A stretch of DNA of 64,000 nucleotides from Oscillospiraceae bacterium. GTDB lineage: Bacteria > Bacillota_A > Clostridia > Oscillospirales > Oscillospiraceae. The DNA is taken from the NCBI GenBank assembly GCA_017540945.1, contig JAFYAB010000037.1, positions 38,605-102,604 on the forward strand, written 5' to 3'. Shown here piece after piece: positions 7,348-16,609 of this stretch; the stretch's first letter is position 1; every line of letters begins with the position of its first letter. Below the pieces are notes generated by a model. That model did no database searches, was not told the origin of the DNA, and saw only the letters and a list, made by a program, of their open reading frames with translations. Position numbers and translations under genes: made by a program.

Positions 7348-8349
7348 TCACAGCAGAGCCAGCATAATCAGGAACCCCGCCGCGGGCAGCGCAAATACCA
7401 GGTTTTTCCTGACCTCGAAGCCCCGGCGCAGGAAATGGACGCCAAAGACCAGGCTGGCCAGGGGAATCGGCAGCAGGAGCAGGGGCTGCCAGGCGCCCCG
7501 GGTTTGCATCCCGCCCTGCCCGTTCGCCAGGGATAGGATCCAAAGCCCCGCCGGTACAGACGCCATGCAGAGCAGGACCAACAGGAAGGACGCTGTGCGG
7601 ATCTCATTCTCCGGGGACAAGCCTCGATCCAGCACCTTCCCGACGCCGAAGCAGGCCTTGATCACAGGATTCCCCTCTGCAAGCTCCCGGTCCACCGCGT
7701 AAGTCAAACCGTCCTGGGTGAACAGATAAAGGCTTTCGCACACCGCGCAGCTCCGGGTGCACTCCGGACGCAGCAGAACGGAGCTGACCATGGCGCCGTC
7801 CCTGTGGATCTCAGCGTAGAGCCCTCCGTCCCGCAGGCAGTAGCGATAGCGCTTTTCCTTCAGCTGCGCAAGATCACGGGGGATCCTCCTCAGCTCCCGA
7901 TACAGGAAAAACAGGAGGACTGCCGCAAAGACCGCACCCAAGGCCAGCGCCATCTCCGCACGCTTCTCCGCCGGCGCGCCGGCAGCCCCCAAGAGCGCGC
8001 CGAACAGAAAAGCAAGGATCAACAGGATGCCGCCCCGCCGGAACACGCGGCGGCGGCTGTGGCGCATCAGCAGTTCAAGGGTTTCAGGGGTATGGACAAA
8101 CAGGATGGCTTCCTCTCGCGGAGCCGGGTCTCCGCTCGTCACGACAGCGTCATTCTCCCGATCCAGGAGGGCATCCACGGAAATGCCGAAGATCTCCCGC
8201 AGGCGGAGCAGATTGTCCACTGTGGGCATCGTCTGGTCTGTTTCCCAAAGGCTCACGGTCTGACGGCTCACCAGCAGACGTTTTCCGAGCTCCTCCTGCG
8301 AAAGGCCCGCCCGCCGCCGACACTCCAGAAGCTTTTCTCCAAGGGTCAT
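7348..8349 (-). CDS. XRE-family transcriptional regulator with membrane C-terminus
   Basis: The 333-residue protein has an N-terminal helix-turn-helix (about 5-60: QEELGKRLLVSRQTVSLWE). After a linker come two predicted transmembrane helices (about 100-165), a beta-rich cytosolic segment resembling the bPH/YcxB type (about 170-245), and two or three more helices to the end. This fusion of a DNA-binding domain to a membrane module is common in Clostridia; the regulated genes are unknown and no obvious partner is adjacent. A strong GGAGGGAG site precedes the ATG, and a sigma-A promoter lies at 8372-8400. Confidence 0.8.
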   Translation of the reverse strand: MTLGEKLLECRRRAGLSQEELGKRLLVSRQTVSLWETDQTMPTVDNLLRLREIFGISVDALLDRENDAVVTSGDPAPREEAILFVHTPETLELLMRHSRRRVFRRGGILLILAFLFGALLGAAGAPAEKRAEMALALGAVFAAVLLFFLYRELRRIPRDLAQLKEKRYRYCLRDGGLYAEIHRDGAMVSSVLLRPECTRSCAVCESLYLFTQDGLTYAVDRELAEGNPVIKACFGVGKVLDRGLSPENEIRTASFLLVLLCMASVPAGLWILSLANGQGGMQTRGAWQPLLLLPIPLASLVFGVHFLRRGFEVRKNLVFALPAAGFLIMLALL

Positions 8350-8371
8350 TGAGCTCCCTCCTTCCGGAATG

Positions 8372-8400
8372 ATTTTATCGGATCATTGCCTGTTTTGCAA
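8372..8400 (-). promoter_or_regulatory. Promoter of the XRE regulator
   Basis: Minus strand TTGCAA, 17-base spacer, TAAAAT; 22 bases before the start codon. Confidence 0.65.
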
Positions 8401-8401
8401 G

Positions 8402-8435
8402 CAAATCCCGCTTGATTCCTGTCAAGCGGGACTTG
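8402..8435 (-). terminator. Hairpin between sdaA and the XRE gene, probable sdaA terminator
   Basis: 14-bp stem around CCCGCTTGA/TCAAGCGGG with a 6-base loop, about 115 bases after sdaA. The T run is poor, so it may act as an RNA-stabilising 3' hairpin. The rest of 8436-8550 shows nothing else recognisable. Confidence 0.5.
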
Positions 8436-8550
8436 CGGCACGAGATTTCACAAGAATTTACTGTCAGGCGCGAGGCCGCCGTCCTCCGGACAGCTCTTCC
8501 CCAAGGGAAAGAGCTATATCCGCCTGCGGTAGAGACGGGCCAGGCCGCCC

Positions 8551-9723
8551 TCAGGTCTCGCGGAAGGCCTTGGCGATGTTGATGCCCGTCTGGTACATGG
8601 TTTTGACGCACATGTCGAAGCTGATGGACTGGGTCTCGTAGAGGAAGTAGGCCAGGTTCAGGCAGTTCATGGCCCGCATGGCCGCCACGGCGTTGCGCTC
8701 GATGCAGGGGATCTGCACCAGGCCGCAGATGGGGTCGCAGGTCAGGCCCAGGTGGTGCTCCAGGGCTATTTCAGCGGCGAACTCGATCTGGTCCAGGTTC
8801 ATATCGCAGAGCTCCGCCAGGGCCGCGGAGGCCATGGAGCAGGCCGCGCCGATCTCCGCCTGACAGCCGCACTCAGCTCCGGAGACGGAGGCGTTATGCT
8901 TGATGAGATTGCCGATGATGCCGCCCACGGCCAGGGCGTGGAGGATCTTCTCGTCGGAGAAGCCATGGTCCTCCTGCATATAGCGCAGGACCGCGGGCAG
9001 GACGCCGCAGCTGCCGCAGGTGGGGGCGGTGACGATGGTGCCGTTATCGGCGTTCTGCTCGGAGACGGCGAAGGCGTAGGCGCAGATCACGCGGGTCTCC
9101 TTGATCTGGACCATCTGGTTCTTGGTCGCCTGCTCATAGAGCAGCTTCGCCTTCCGCTCCAGCTGCAGGCCGCCGGGCAGGATGCCCTCCGCGTGGAGTC
9201 CGTCCGCGATGGCCCAGCGCATGGCCTTCCATACCTTGGCAAGGTAGGTCCAGATCTCCGGCCCTTCGGTCATCTCCACATATTCCCAGATCCGGACCTT
9301 GCGCCACTGGCAGAAGCGGATGACCTCCGCTAGGGAGTTCTCGGGATAGATCTCCTCTTCGTCCTTGCCGGGAGCCCGTCCCTCGATCACGATGTCACCG
9401 CCGCCCACAGACTGAACCCGCATTCGGGGGCTTTCGACGCCGTTCTCCACAGCGAAAAAGTCCAGGGTGTTGGGATGGGGCAGGTCGGGGGGATCCTGCT
9501 GAGAAAAGACGATTTCGGTGGGCGTGGGTCCCAGGACCTCCCGCAGCACCCGGTCGGTGCCGTGGCCAACGCCGGTCTTCGCCAGAGAATCATAGAGTAC
9601 CACCCGATAGCGCTCCGCGTCGGGGTGCTCCTCCTTGAAGATCCGCGCCGCCCGCTCCGGCCCCATGGTATGGGACGAGGACGGACCCTTGCCGATCTTG
9701 TAGATATCACGAATGGAACGCAT
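8551..9723 (-). CDS. sdaA: L-serine ammonia-lyase (single-chain, iron-sulfur)
   Basis: This 390-residue enzyme deaminates L-serine to pyruvate and ammonia in the cytosol using a [4Fe-4S] cluster. The beta-domain signature GKGPSSSHTMGP is at the start (about 10-22). The alpha domain contains TAPTCGSCGVLP, GCQAEIGAACSMA and LTCDPICGLVQIPCIERN, supplying the cluster cysteines and substrate site. Alpha and beta parts are in one chain, as in E. coli SdaA rather than the split clostridial form. The ATG at 9723 has GGGAGG upstream; a TTG 27 bases further up is less likely. It is transcribed away from sbcD out of a repeat-rich promoter region. Confidence 0.92.
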   Translation of the reverse strand: MRSIRDIYKIGKGPSSSHTMGPERAARIFKEEHPDAERYRVVLYDSLAKTGVGHGTDRVLREVLGPTPTEIVFSQQDPPDLPHPNTLDFFAVENGVESPRMRVQSVGGGDIVIEGRAPGKDEEEIYPENSLAEVIRFCQWRKVRIWEYVEMTEGPEIWTYLAKVWKAMRWAIADGLHAEGILPGGLQLERKAKLLYEQATKNQMVQIKETRVICAYAFAVSEQNADNGTIVTAPTCGSCGVLPAVLRYMQEDHGFSDEKILHALAVGGIIGNLIKHNASVSGAECGCQAEIGAACSMASAALAELCDMNLDQIEFAAEIALEHHLGLTCDPICGLVQIPCIERNAVAAMRAMNCLNLAYFLYETQSISFDMCVKTMYQTGINIAKAFRET

Positions 9724-9874
9724 GGTCGCAGCCTCCCTCTGTAGTGACAAGCATTGCTTGTCCGCCGTCTCCCCAGGTACTGAGGAGTTGAGAATTGAGA
9801 ACTAAGAATTGCGAATTGTCGGTGTCGTTCAAATTGCCATTTGAACGACGGAAAACGATGCTTATTCTACCTTA

Positions 9875-9902
9875 ATTATAGCATTTGACAGTCGGAAATC
9901 AA
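9875..9902 (-). promoter_or_regulatory. Promoter of sdaA
   Basis: Minus strand TTGATT, 16-base spacer, TATAAT; inside the inverted-repeat element. Confidence 0.65.
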
Positions 9903-9914
9903 TAGGAAAGTTGC

Positions 9915-9943
9915 TTGCGTACAGGATAATTATATGGTAAAAT
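9915..9943 (+). promoter_or_regulatory. Promoter of sbcDC
   Basis: TTGCGT, 17-base spacer, TAAAAT with an upstream TG (extended -10); inside the inverted-repeat element. Confidence 0.6.
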
Positions 9944-10063
9944 ATACAAGCAAAGGACCCTGTCCCCCGCCCCATTTGATTCCCGTTTTGCAGATGGCGA
10001 TCTGCAAAACACCACAATTCTTAATTCTCCATTCTCAATTCTCAATTCACAGAGGTATGCGTA

Positions 10064-11389
10064 ATGAAGTTTATCCATATCGCCGACCTGCACCTGGGCA
10101 AATCCCTCCACGGCGTCAACCTGCTGGAATCCGGGGATCAGCCCCACTGGGTTGATCGCTTTCTTGCTCTTGCAGAATCTGTCCTGCCGGACGCGGTGCT
10201 GATCGCGGGGGACGTCTATGACCGGGGAGCGCCGGCAGCGGGGGCGGTGGCGCTGCTGAGCCGTCTGCTCACTGGCTTGGCGGAGCTGGAAATTCCGGTG
10301 CTGCTGATTCCCGGCAACCACGACTCCCCCCAGCGCCTGGCCTTCGGACGGGAGCTGCTGGCCCGGGAGCGCCTGCACATCGCCCCGCCGTTGGAGTCCC
10401 CCGGACTGCTGCGCCGGGTGACGCTGACGGACGAATATGGGCCGGTGGATTTCTGGCTCATGCCCTATCTCTTCCCCGCTCTGGCCTCCGAGGCTCTGGG
10501 GGTGGAGCTGCGGGACTATGACACGGCAGTCCGGGCTCTGCTGGCCGCTCAGCCCATTGACGAGTCTCGTCGGAACGTACTGATCGCCCACCAAAATGTG
10601 ACCGTCGGCGGAGCCGAGGGTGAACGCGGCGGCTCCGAGACCATGGTAGGCGGCGTGGGCCAGGTGGACTTCACAGCCTTCAACGCCTTTGATTACACCG
10701 CCCTGGGCCACATTCACGCGGGCTATCCCGTGGGACGAGCTGAGGTCCGCTACGCCGGTTCTCCCCTTTGCTACCACTTCAACGAGACCCGGCAGGCGGC
10801 CAAGGCTCCTCTGCTGGTGGAGCTGGGTCCGAAAGGGGCCCCGGTCCGGACCGGGCCGCTGCCCATCGAGCCCCTGCATCGCCTGCGGGCCATGGAGGGC
10901 AGATACGACGAAATCCGTGCGGAGCTGGCAACTGCAGCGCCCCAGGCAGCGGGGGACTATCTCAGTGTGACCCTGACTGACCAGAGGGTGACGCCGGAGC
11001 TGGCAGAGGAGCTGCGGAGTCTCTGCGAGGCCCGGGGCTGCCTCTTGATGGAGCTGAGCTCCTCCTGGCAGGAGGCTCGGAGCGAGGGGACGCTGAGCGC
11101 GGCCGCCCTCCGGGAAAAAGGGCTGGCGGAGCTCTTCGCGGATTTCTATGCCCAGCGAAACGCAGGCGCCGAGCCGGAACAGGCGGAGCTGCACCTGCTG
11201 CAGAGCGCCGCCGAGCTGGCCGAGCATGCGGACTACCGAAATGAACCCACGGCAGAGCAGATCTCCCGGCTGGTGAACGCTGCCGTAACGGCGCACAGTG
11301 AGCGCCGCATCGGTAACGCTGCGGAACATGGCGCGCAATGTGGGCCGCTGGCGGGTGATCGCGCACCGAAAAAGGAGGGGGTGACGTGA
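10064..11389 (+). CDS. sbcD: Exonuclease SbcCD subunit D (Mre11-type nuclease)
   Basis: The 441-residue protein has all calcineurin-like phosphoesterase motifs of SbcD/Mre11: DLHLG (about 8-12), GDVYDRG (about 49), GNHDS (about 86) and GHIHAG (about 217), which bind two Mn ions. With SbcC it opens DNA hairpins and trims double-strand ends. The C-terminal capping region is complete in length. It overlaps sbcC by 4 bases (GTGA), so the two are co-translated. Confidence 0.95.
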   Translation: MKFIHIADLHLGKSLHGVNLLESGDQPHWVDRFLALAESVLPDAVLIAGDVYDRGAPAAGAVALLSRLLTGLAELEIPVLLIPGNHDSPQRLAFGRELLARERLHIAPPLESPGLLRRVTLTDEYGPVDFWLMPYLFPALASEALGVELRDYDTAVRALLAAQPIDESRRNVLIAHQNVTVGGAEGERGGSETMVGGVGQVDFTAFNAFDYTALGHIHAGYPVGRAEVRYAGSPLCYHFNETRQAAKAPLLVELGPKGAPVRTGPLPIEPLHRLRAMEGRYDEIRAELATAAPQAAGDYLSVTLTDQRVTPELAEELRSLCEARGCLLMELSSSWQEARSEGTLSAAALREKGLAELFADFYAQRNAGAEPEQAELHLLQSAAELAEHADYRNEPTAEQISRLVNAAVTAHSERRIGNAAEHGAQCGPLAGDRAPKKEGVT

Positions 11390-14300
11390 AACCTCTAAGA
11401 CTGGAATTAACGGCCTTCGGCTCCTACGCGGAACCTACCGTCGTTCCCTTTGACGAGCTGGAGCAGGGCCTCTATCTGGTCACCGGCGATACCGGCGCGG
11501 GCAAGACCACGATCTTTGACGCCATTGTCTTCGCCCTCTACGGCAAGGCCAGCGGCAAGGACCGCTCGCCGGAAATGATGCACTGCGATCTGACGGACAA
11601 GTCGGTGGATACCGTCGTGAGCCTGCGCTTCTCCCAAAATGACCGCGTCTGTACCGTCACCCGGAGCATCCATTTCCCCAGGAAACGGGGCGTCGAGGGC
11701 GGTTTCGGGGCGCCGGACATCCAGGCCGTTCTGACCGGCGAGGGTCTGACGCCGGTGGAAGGCGCCTCCCGCGTCAGCGCCGCCTGCGAGAGCCTGCTGG
11801 GTCTCAACGCGGAGCAATTCCGCAAAATCGTGATGCTGGCGCAGGGAGAGTTCCGGGATTTTCTGAAGGCCGACAGCGAGAAGAAAACCGAGATCCTGGG
11901 CAAGCTTTTTGACAGCTCCGCCTATGTCTGGTATCAAAGGCTGCTGGAGGGCGCCTGGAAAAAGCTGGAGCAGGAGCGGCTGGGAGAACGGGAGCGGCTG
12001 CGGCTGCTGCTGGAAAACAATCTGCGCCTGCCCGAGGACGCGGACCCTGCCCGCTTCCTTCCGGGAGAGCCCGCGCTGCTGGAGAACCTGGATCAACTGC
12101 TGACGGAGGGTCGGCGCCGCGGCGACGAGCTGAAGCTGAAGCTCTCTGAGGCGGAAAGCAGTCGGGACGCCCTGCTGATTCAAAAGACCGCCGGCAAGAC
12201 AACGAACGCCGCCTTGGACAGACTCGAGCACTGCGAGGCCCGCGCCGCCGTCCTGGAAGGCCAGGCCCCGGCCATGGACCAGCGACGGGCTCTGCTGGAA
12301 CGGGCGGAGCCCGCCCTGCACCGGGTCATGCCCGCCATTCGGGAAGCGGAGCGCAGCATCCGGGAGCGGGACGCCGCCCGGGATGCTCTGGACCAGCTTC
12401 TGCGCAGGAGCGACGAGCGGGAAAAGGCCTACCGTCAGGCCCAGGAAAGCCGGACCGGAGACGAGGCTCTGGTCCGGCGAAAGGAAGAGATCACCGGTCT
12501 GCTGGCGGAAACCCGAAAGCAGCTGGAGCTCTTTTCCGCGCTGAAGCAGGCGGAGGAGGCGCGGGTCCGGGCCCAGGTCGGGCGGGAGGCCTGTCTCGCA
12601 CGCCAAAACCTTGTCTGCCGGGACATTGCCGACAAAGAGGCGACGCGCAGATCCGTGTCAGAACGCCTGGACGCCCTTCGGGACGCAGATCGTCTGGCGG
12701 CGGAGGCTCTGCAGGAGGCGGAGAACGCCGGTCGGATCTATACCGCCATCGCCGGCGTCGGCGGCATCCGGGAACGTGTCCGGGAACTGACAGAGCGGGA
12801 GAAGGCCCTGACGGCCAACGACACAGCCTTCCAGTCCTTCACCGAGAGGGTCTTGGAGGCAAAAGAACGCTATGACCTCCTTTACAGTCGTTTCCTCTCC
12901 GGGCAGGCCGGCCTGTTGGCTACGGAGCTTCGTCAGAATGTAGAGGCCTCCGGCTTCGGTCTCTGCCCCGTCTGCGGCAGCAGACTGGACCGGAGCGGGC
13001 TTTGCCATCTGGCGCCGGAGAACGCGGAGACCCCAAGCCAGGAGGCCGTGGACACCGCAAAGGCGACGGCTGAAGGCTTGGAGCAGGAGCGTCAGAAAAA
13101 GAAGGAACAGCTGGACCGGGCCCACAATCAGCAGCTTGCCAAACGGGACATGCTGCTGCATACAGCGACGGAGCTCATACCCGGCTGTGACAGCTGGGAA
13201 GCCCTCCTGGCTCCCGGTTACCTGCCCCGGATCGAGGAACAGGCCCGTCAACGCAGCGCCGCCGCCCGGGAGACTCTGCAGAAACGCCGGGAGCAGGTGG
13301 CGGAGCGGGACGCCCTTCGGGAGTCTTCCGCCGCCGCGGAGCAGACGCTGGACGCTCTGCGGGCCGCCCTGGAAACGCTCCGGGCGGAGATCTCTCAGCG
13401 GGAGCAGGCCTTCGGCGCCGCTGAGCAGGGCGCCGCCGTTCTGCGACAGCAGCTTCATTATAAGTCGGAGCAGGACGCAAAAGACGCGCTTTCGGCACTG
13501 CAGAGCGAAAACGCAAAGATCAGCAATCTCCTGACCGCCCACGAGTCCCACGAGCGCCAGTGCAAGGAGCGTCTGGATCAGGTTCAAGGCCAGCTGCGCA
13601 GCGCCCGACAGAGCCTGGAATCGCGGGAAGACGCCGTGGTGAGCGCCGCGCTGGGGCAGGAAAACGCTCTTCGAAATGCGGGTTTCTCCAGCCTCGAAGC
13701 CGTGCGGGAAGCTCTGGCTCTCTGCCGCGGCACGGATCCCGAGCGCTGGCTGCAGGCGGAGCAGAATACCCTTTCGGATTATGAGCACGAACGCAAAGCC
13801 CTGTCTGAGACCCTGGCGGAGCTGCGTAAGCAGACCGCCGGGCAGCGTCGGGCGGACCTGGACGCTCTGGACGCCGCCTTCCAAAAAACGGACGCTGCCT
13901 GTCAGGCTCTGCGTCAGGATAGTCGGCGTCACAGCCAATGGCTGGAAAGCTGCAGTCAGGTGCGGGACCGGGTCGCGGAGCATCTGTCTGCCCTGCGCGC
14001 CACGGAAAGCGCCTGGACTCGTTTGAGCCGTCTCGGCGCTCTGGCGGCGGGCTCCACCGGACAGGGCGGCAAGCTGAGCTTTGAGCGCTATGTTATGGGC
14101 GCGGTCTTCCGGGAAATCCTCGACATGGCCAATCGCCGGCTGGATCTCATGAGCGGCGGCCGCTATCAGTTGGAGCACAAGACGGCCGCCAACCGGGCCA
14201 GCGCAAAAGCCGGACTGGAGATCGAGATTCTGGACCTGACCACCGGAAAGCGGCGTCCCTCCGCCAGTCTCTCCGGCGGCGAGGCCTTTTACACCTCCCT

Positions 14301-14559
14301 GGCTCTGGCCCTGGGCCTGTCCGATGTGGTCCAGAGCCATGCGGGCGGGATCCGGCTGGAAGCCCTGTTTATCGACGAGGGCTTCGGCAGCCTGGATGAC
14401 GACATGCTGGACAACGCGCTGTCTGTCCTCAGCGATCTGACCCGCGGCGACCGGCTGGTCGGCATCATCTCCCACGTGGATAAATTGGGCGCCAGCATTC
14501 CCCAGAAGATCATCGTCAAAAACGGCCCCAAGGGAAGCAGCCTTCGGGTAGTGGTTTGA
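11386..14559 (+). CDS. sbcC: Exonuclease SbcCD subunit C (Rad50-type SMC ATPase)
   Basis: The 1057-residue protein has an N-terminal ATPase half with Walker A GDTGAGKTT (about residue 33), long coiled coils on either side of a zinc hook CPVCGS (about 527), and a C-terminal half with ABC signature SLSGGEAF (about 962) and Walker B LFIDEGFGSLDDD (about 995). It forms the ATP-driven clamp of the SbcCD repair nuclease. The start is GTG at 11386, preceded by AAGGAGGGG and overlapping the sbcD stop. The coiled coils are rich in Arg, Glu and Ala, as is usual for this family at high GC. Confidence 0.95.
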   Translation: MKPLRLELTAFGSYAEPTVVPFDELEQGLYLVTGDTGAGKTTIFDAIVFALYGKASGKDRSPEMMHCDLTDKSVDTVVSLRFSQNDRVCTVTRSIHFPRKRGVEGGFGAPDIQAVLTGEGLTPVEGASRVSAACESLLGLNAEQFRKIVMLAQGEFRDFLKADSEKKTEILGKLFDSSAYVWYQRLLEGAWKKLEQERLGERERLRLLLENNLRLPEDADPARFLPGEPALLENLDQLLTEGRRRGDELKLKLSEAESSRDALLIQKTAGKTTNAALDRLEHCEARAAVLEGQAPAMDQRRALLERAEPALHRVMPAIREAERSIRERDAARDALDQLLRRSDEREKAYRQAQESRTGDEALVRRKEEITGLLAETRKQLELFSALKQAEEARVRAQVGREACLARQNLVCRDIADKEATRRSVSERLDALRDADRLAAEALQEAENAGRIYTAIAGVGGIRERVRELTEREKALTANDTAFQSFTERVLEAKERYDLLYSRFLSGQAGLLATELRQNVEASGFGLCPVCGSRLDRSGLCHLAPENAETPSQEAVDTAKATAEGLEQERQKKKEQLDRAHNQQLAKRDMLLHTATELIPGCDSWEALLAPGYLPRIEEQARQRSAAARETLQKRREQVAERDALRESSAAAEQTLDALRAALETLRAEISQREQAFGAAEQGAAVLRQQLHYKSEQDAKDALSALQSENAKISNLLTAHESHERQCKERLDQVQGQLRSARQSLESREDAVVSAALGQENALRNAGFSSLEAVREALALCRGTDPERWLQAEQNTLSDYEHERKALSETLAELRKQTAGQRRADLDALDAAFQKTDAACQALRQDSRRHSQWLESCSQVRDRVAEHLSALRATESAWTRLSRLGALAAGSTGQGGKLSFERYVMGAVFREILDMANRRLDLMSGGRYQLEHKTAANRASAKAGLEIEILDLTTGKRRPSASLSGGEAFYTSLALALGLSDVVQSHAGGIRLEALFIDEGFGSLDDDMLDNALSVLSDLTRGDRLVGIISHVDKLGASIPQKIIVKNGPKGSSLRVVV

Positions 14560-14581
14560 TTTAAGGTCTTCGACCTCGTTC

Positions 14582-14651
14582 GTAGGGGCCGACGCCCACA
14601 TCGGCCCTTTCCCCGGACGACACGGAGGGCCGATGTGGTCATCGGCCCCTT
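14582..14651. repeat. GTAGGGG-bounded palindromic repeat, copy 1
   Basis: Starts GTAGGGGCCGA and ends TCGGCCCCT, with two inner hairpins built from ACATCGGCCC/GGGCCGATGT. Related elements sit at 16513-16588 and 24524-24567. It lies just after sbcC and could also help terminate it. Confidence 0.55.
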
Positions 14652-14662
14652 CAGCAATACTT

Positions 14663-14839
14663 TTACATCTTGCTTTCCCGCATCCGTTCCGCCCTCGCCA
14701 GGGCGTTCAGGGACAACTCTCCCGCCAACTTGAAGAGGGCGTCGGCCAGTACCGTCTCCGTCCTGCGTTCCGCTTCCGCAGCGACTTTTGTGTAAAACTC
14801 GGCGGTTTTCTCGTCGAGCAGGATCATGTATGGAACCAT
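14663..14839 (-). CDS. Small protein of 58 residues, unknown function
   Basis: The frame encodes a compact protein beginning MVPYMILLDEKTAEFY and ending in AERMRESKM. It is preceded by a strong GGAGGGAGGAAG ribosome site 4-5 bases before the ATG, the best argument that it is real. The sequence is predicted largely helical, with a charged N-terminal half and the amphipathic stretch VLADALFKLAGELSLNAL, suggesting a small helix-hairpin or dimerising protein. I do not recognise a family with certainty. It lies convergent to sbcC, with a repeat element immediately downstream. Confidence 0.6.
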   Translation of the reverse strand: MVPYMILLDEKTAEFYTKVAAEAERRTETVLADALFKLAGELSLNALARAERMRESKM

Positions 14840-14879
14840 ATCTTCCTCCCTCCATGAGGGTCGATCACAAAAAAGAGCG

Positions 14880-14909
14880 ATCGGGGACCCGGCTCAGCGG
14901 GTCCCCGAT
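14880..14909. other. Strong hairpin upstream of proS and the small gene
   Basis: 12-bp GC-rich stem (ATCGGGGACCCG and complement) with a 6-base loop. It lies before the proS promoter, so it is not in the proS leader. On the minus strand it is followed by CGCTCTTTTTTG, so it could terminate or attenuate transcription toward the 58-residue gene. Confidence 0.45.
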
Positions 14910-14936
14910 TTATCCTATGCGGGGGCTTGACAGATG

Positions 14937-14945
14937 TGTTATAAT
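14937..14945 (+). promoter_or_regulatory. Extended -10 promoter of proS
   Basis: TGTTATAAT (TG-N-TATAAT). No -35 at correct spacing is seen; a TTGACA at 14927 is too close to serve. Confidence 0.5.
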
Positions 14946-14985
14946 ATATGGGCAAATCAAGCCAGTCTGAAAGGAAGAAACGGAA

Positions 14986-16434
14986 ATGGCAAAGGATAAG
15001 AAAATGGACAAAAAAGTGGAGCAGATCACCGATATGGAGGTGGATTTTGCCCAGTGGTTCACCGACGTGTGCAAGAAGGCGGAGCTCATCGACTACTCCT
15101 CCATCAAGGGCATGTTCATCTACCGGCCCTACGGCTACGCGATCTGGGAAAACATCCAGAGAATCATGGACGCCGAGTTCAAGAAGAACGGCGTTGAGAA
15201 CGTCTATATGCCCATGCTGATCCCCGAGTCTCTGCTGCAGAAGGAAAAGGATCACGTGGAGGGCTTCGCCCCCGAGTGCGCCTGGGTCACCATGGGCGGC
15301 TCCGAGAAGCTGGAGGAGCGCTACTGCGTGCGCCCCACCTCCGAGACGCTCTTCTGCGAGCACTTCAAAAACGTCATCCAGTCCCACCGGGATCTGCCCA
15401 AGCTCTATAACCAGTGGTGCTCCGTGCTCCGCTGGGAGAAGACCTCCCGCCCCTTCCTGCGCCATCGGGAATTCCTGTGGCAGGAGGGCCACACCATGCA
15501 CGCCAGCGCCGAGGATGCCCAGGAGTTCACCATCCGGATGCTGAACGTCTACGCCGACTTCTGCGAGAAGGTGCTGGCCATGCCCGTCACCCGGGGCCAG
15601 AAGACCGACAAGGAGAAGTTCAACGGCGCCGAGGCCACCTACACCATCGAGTGCATGATGCACGACCGCAAGGCTCTGCAGGCCGGCACCTCCCACTTCT
15701 TCGGCGACGGCTTCGCCAAGGCCTTCGACATCACCTTCACCTCCAAGGACAATCAGCGGGTCAACCCCTTCCAGACCTCCTGGGGCGTGTCCACCCGTCT
15801 GATCGGCGGCATCATCATGACCCACGGCGACAACAACGGTCTGGTCCTGCCCCCGAAGATCGCCCCTGTTCAGGTCATCGTGGTCCCCGTGGCCCAGCAC
15901 AAGCCCGGCGTCATTGAGGGCGCCGCCGCACTGATGGATCGCCTGCAGAAGGCCGGCGTGCGGGTGAAGATGGACGACTCCGACAACTCCCTGGGCTGGA
16001 AGTGCGCCGAGTACGAGATGAAGGGCGTGCCTCTGCGCCTGGAGATGGGCCCCCGGGACCTGGAAAACGGCCAGTGCGTCCTGGTCCGCCGGGACAACGG
16101 CGAGAAGACTGTCATCTCCGTGGAGGAGCTGGAATCCAAGGCGGAAGAGCTGCTGCAGGCCGTCCATGACGGACTGTTCGAGCGGGCCAAGAAAAATCTG
16201 GACGAGCACATCTACGAGGCCCACAGCCTGGCCGAGGCCAAGCAGCTCCAGGAGGAGCACGGCGGCTTCATCAAGACCATGTGGTGCGGCGACGAGGCCT
16301 GCGAGATCAAGATGAAGGAAGAGGCCGGGATGTCCTCCCGCTGCATGCCCTTTGCCCAGGAGCACATCGACGAGGTCTGCCCCGTCTGCGGCAGACCGGC
16401 TGTGAAGAGCATCCTCTGGGGCGTGGCGTATTAA
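14986..16434 (+). CDS. proS: Proline--tRNA ligase, short eukaryote/archaea-like class
   Basis: The 482-residue enzyme charges tRNA-Pro. It is the short ProRS form without the bacterial editing insertion. Class II motifs are seen: motif 2 region [19 protein letters not shown] (about 150-170), RPTSE (about 116) and the motif 3 GVSTRLIGG segment (about 268), followed by the anticodon-binding domain (from about 290) and a C-terminal zinc-type extension with CGDEAC and CPVCGRP that ends in an aromatic/Tyr terminus typical of this class. AAAGGAAG precedes the ATG. It is a single-gene unit with its own promoter and terminator. Confidence 0.95.
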   Translation: MAKDKKMDKKVEQITDMEVDFAQWFTDVCKKAELIDYSSIKGMFIYRPYGYAIWENIQRIMDAEFKKNGVENVYMPMLIPESLLQKEKDHVEGFAPECAWVTMGGSEKLEERYCVRPTSETLFCEHFKNVIQSHRDLPKLYNQWCSVLRWEKTSRPFLRHREFLWQEGHTMHASAEDAQEFTIRMLNVYADFCEKVLAMPVTRGQKTDKEKFNGAEATYTIECMMHDRKALQAGTSHFFGDGFAKAFDITFTSKDNQRVNPFQTSWGVSTRLIGGIIMTHGDNNGLVLPPKIAPVQVIVVPVAQHKPGVIEGAAALMDRLQKAGVRVKMDDSDNSLGWKCAEYEMKGVPLRLEMGPRDLENGQCVLVRRDNGEKTVISVEELESKAEELLQAVHDGLFERAKKNLDEHIYEAHSLAEAKQLQEEHGGFIKTMWCGDEACEIKMKEEAGMSSRCMPFAQEHIDEVCPVCGRPAVKSILWGVAY

Positions 16435-16455
16435 GTGACAGGTGGCAAGTGACAA

Positions 16456-16494
16456 TGAAAACCCGGGGCGGCTCTGAACCGGTCCGGGTTTTCA
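16456..16494 (+). terminator. Terminator of proS
   Basis: 11-bp stem TGAAAACCCGG with its complement CCGGGTTTTCA, loop 17 bases, 22 bases after the stop codon. Confidence 0.7.
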
Positions 16495-16512
16495 TATTCG
16501 GATTTGCTGAAC

Positions 16513-16588
16513 CGCAGGGGCCGGGTCTCCCGGCCCGCCCATCCTATCGCAAATGGAGAATGTGGGACGGGGAACCCGTCCCCTACGG
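16513..16588. repeat. GTAGGGG-bounded palindromic repeat, copy 2
   Basis: Ends CGCAGGGG and CCCCTACGG; inside are hairpins GGCCGGG/CCCGGCC and GGGACGGG/CCCGTCCC. Lies between the convergent genes proS and obgE. Confidence 0.55.
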
Positions 16589-16609
16589 AGCTGCAAATCC
16601 CGATCTGCA

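Larger units (their letters stand above)
9782..10049. repeat. Inverted-repeat (MITE-like) element between sdaA and sbcD
   Basis: Both ends carry the same AATT-rich string in opposite orientation (units like GAGAATTGAGAA and AAGAATTG, left 9782-9820, right 10015-10049), each followed inward by a GGTGT motif and a perfect hairpin (left arms 9824-9833 and 9840-9849; right arms 9985-9995 and 10000-10010). The interior contains the promoters for both divergent genes. It has no coding capacity. This accounts for the 340-base gap between the two genes. Confidence 0.6.

Noticed and set aside
14927..14945. TTGACA plus TATAAT before proS as a standard promoter
   Set aside because: The two boxes are only 7 bases apart; the extended -10 alone is the better reading.
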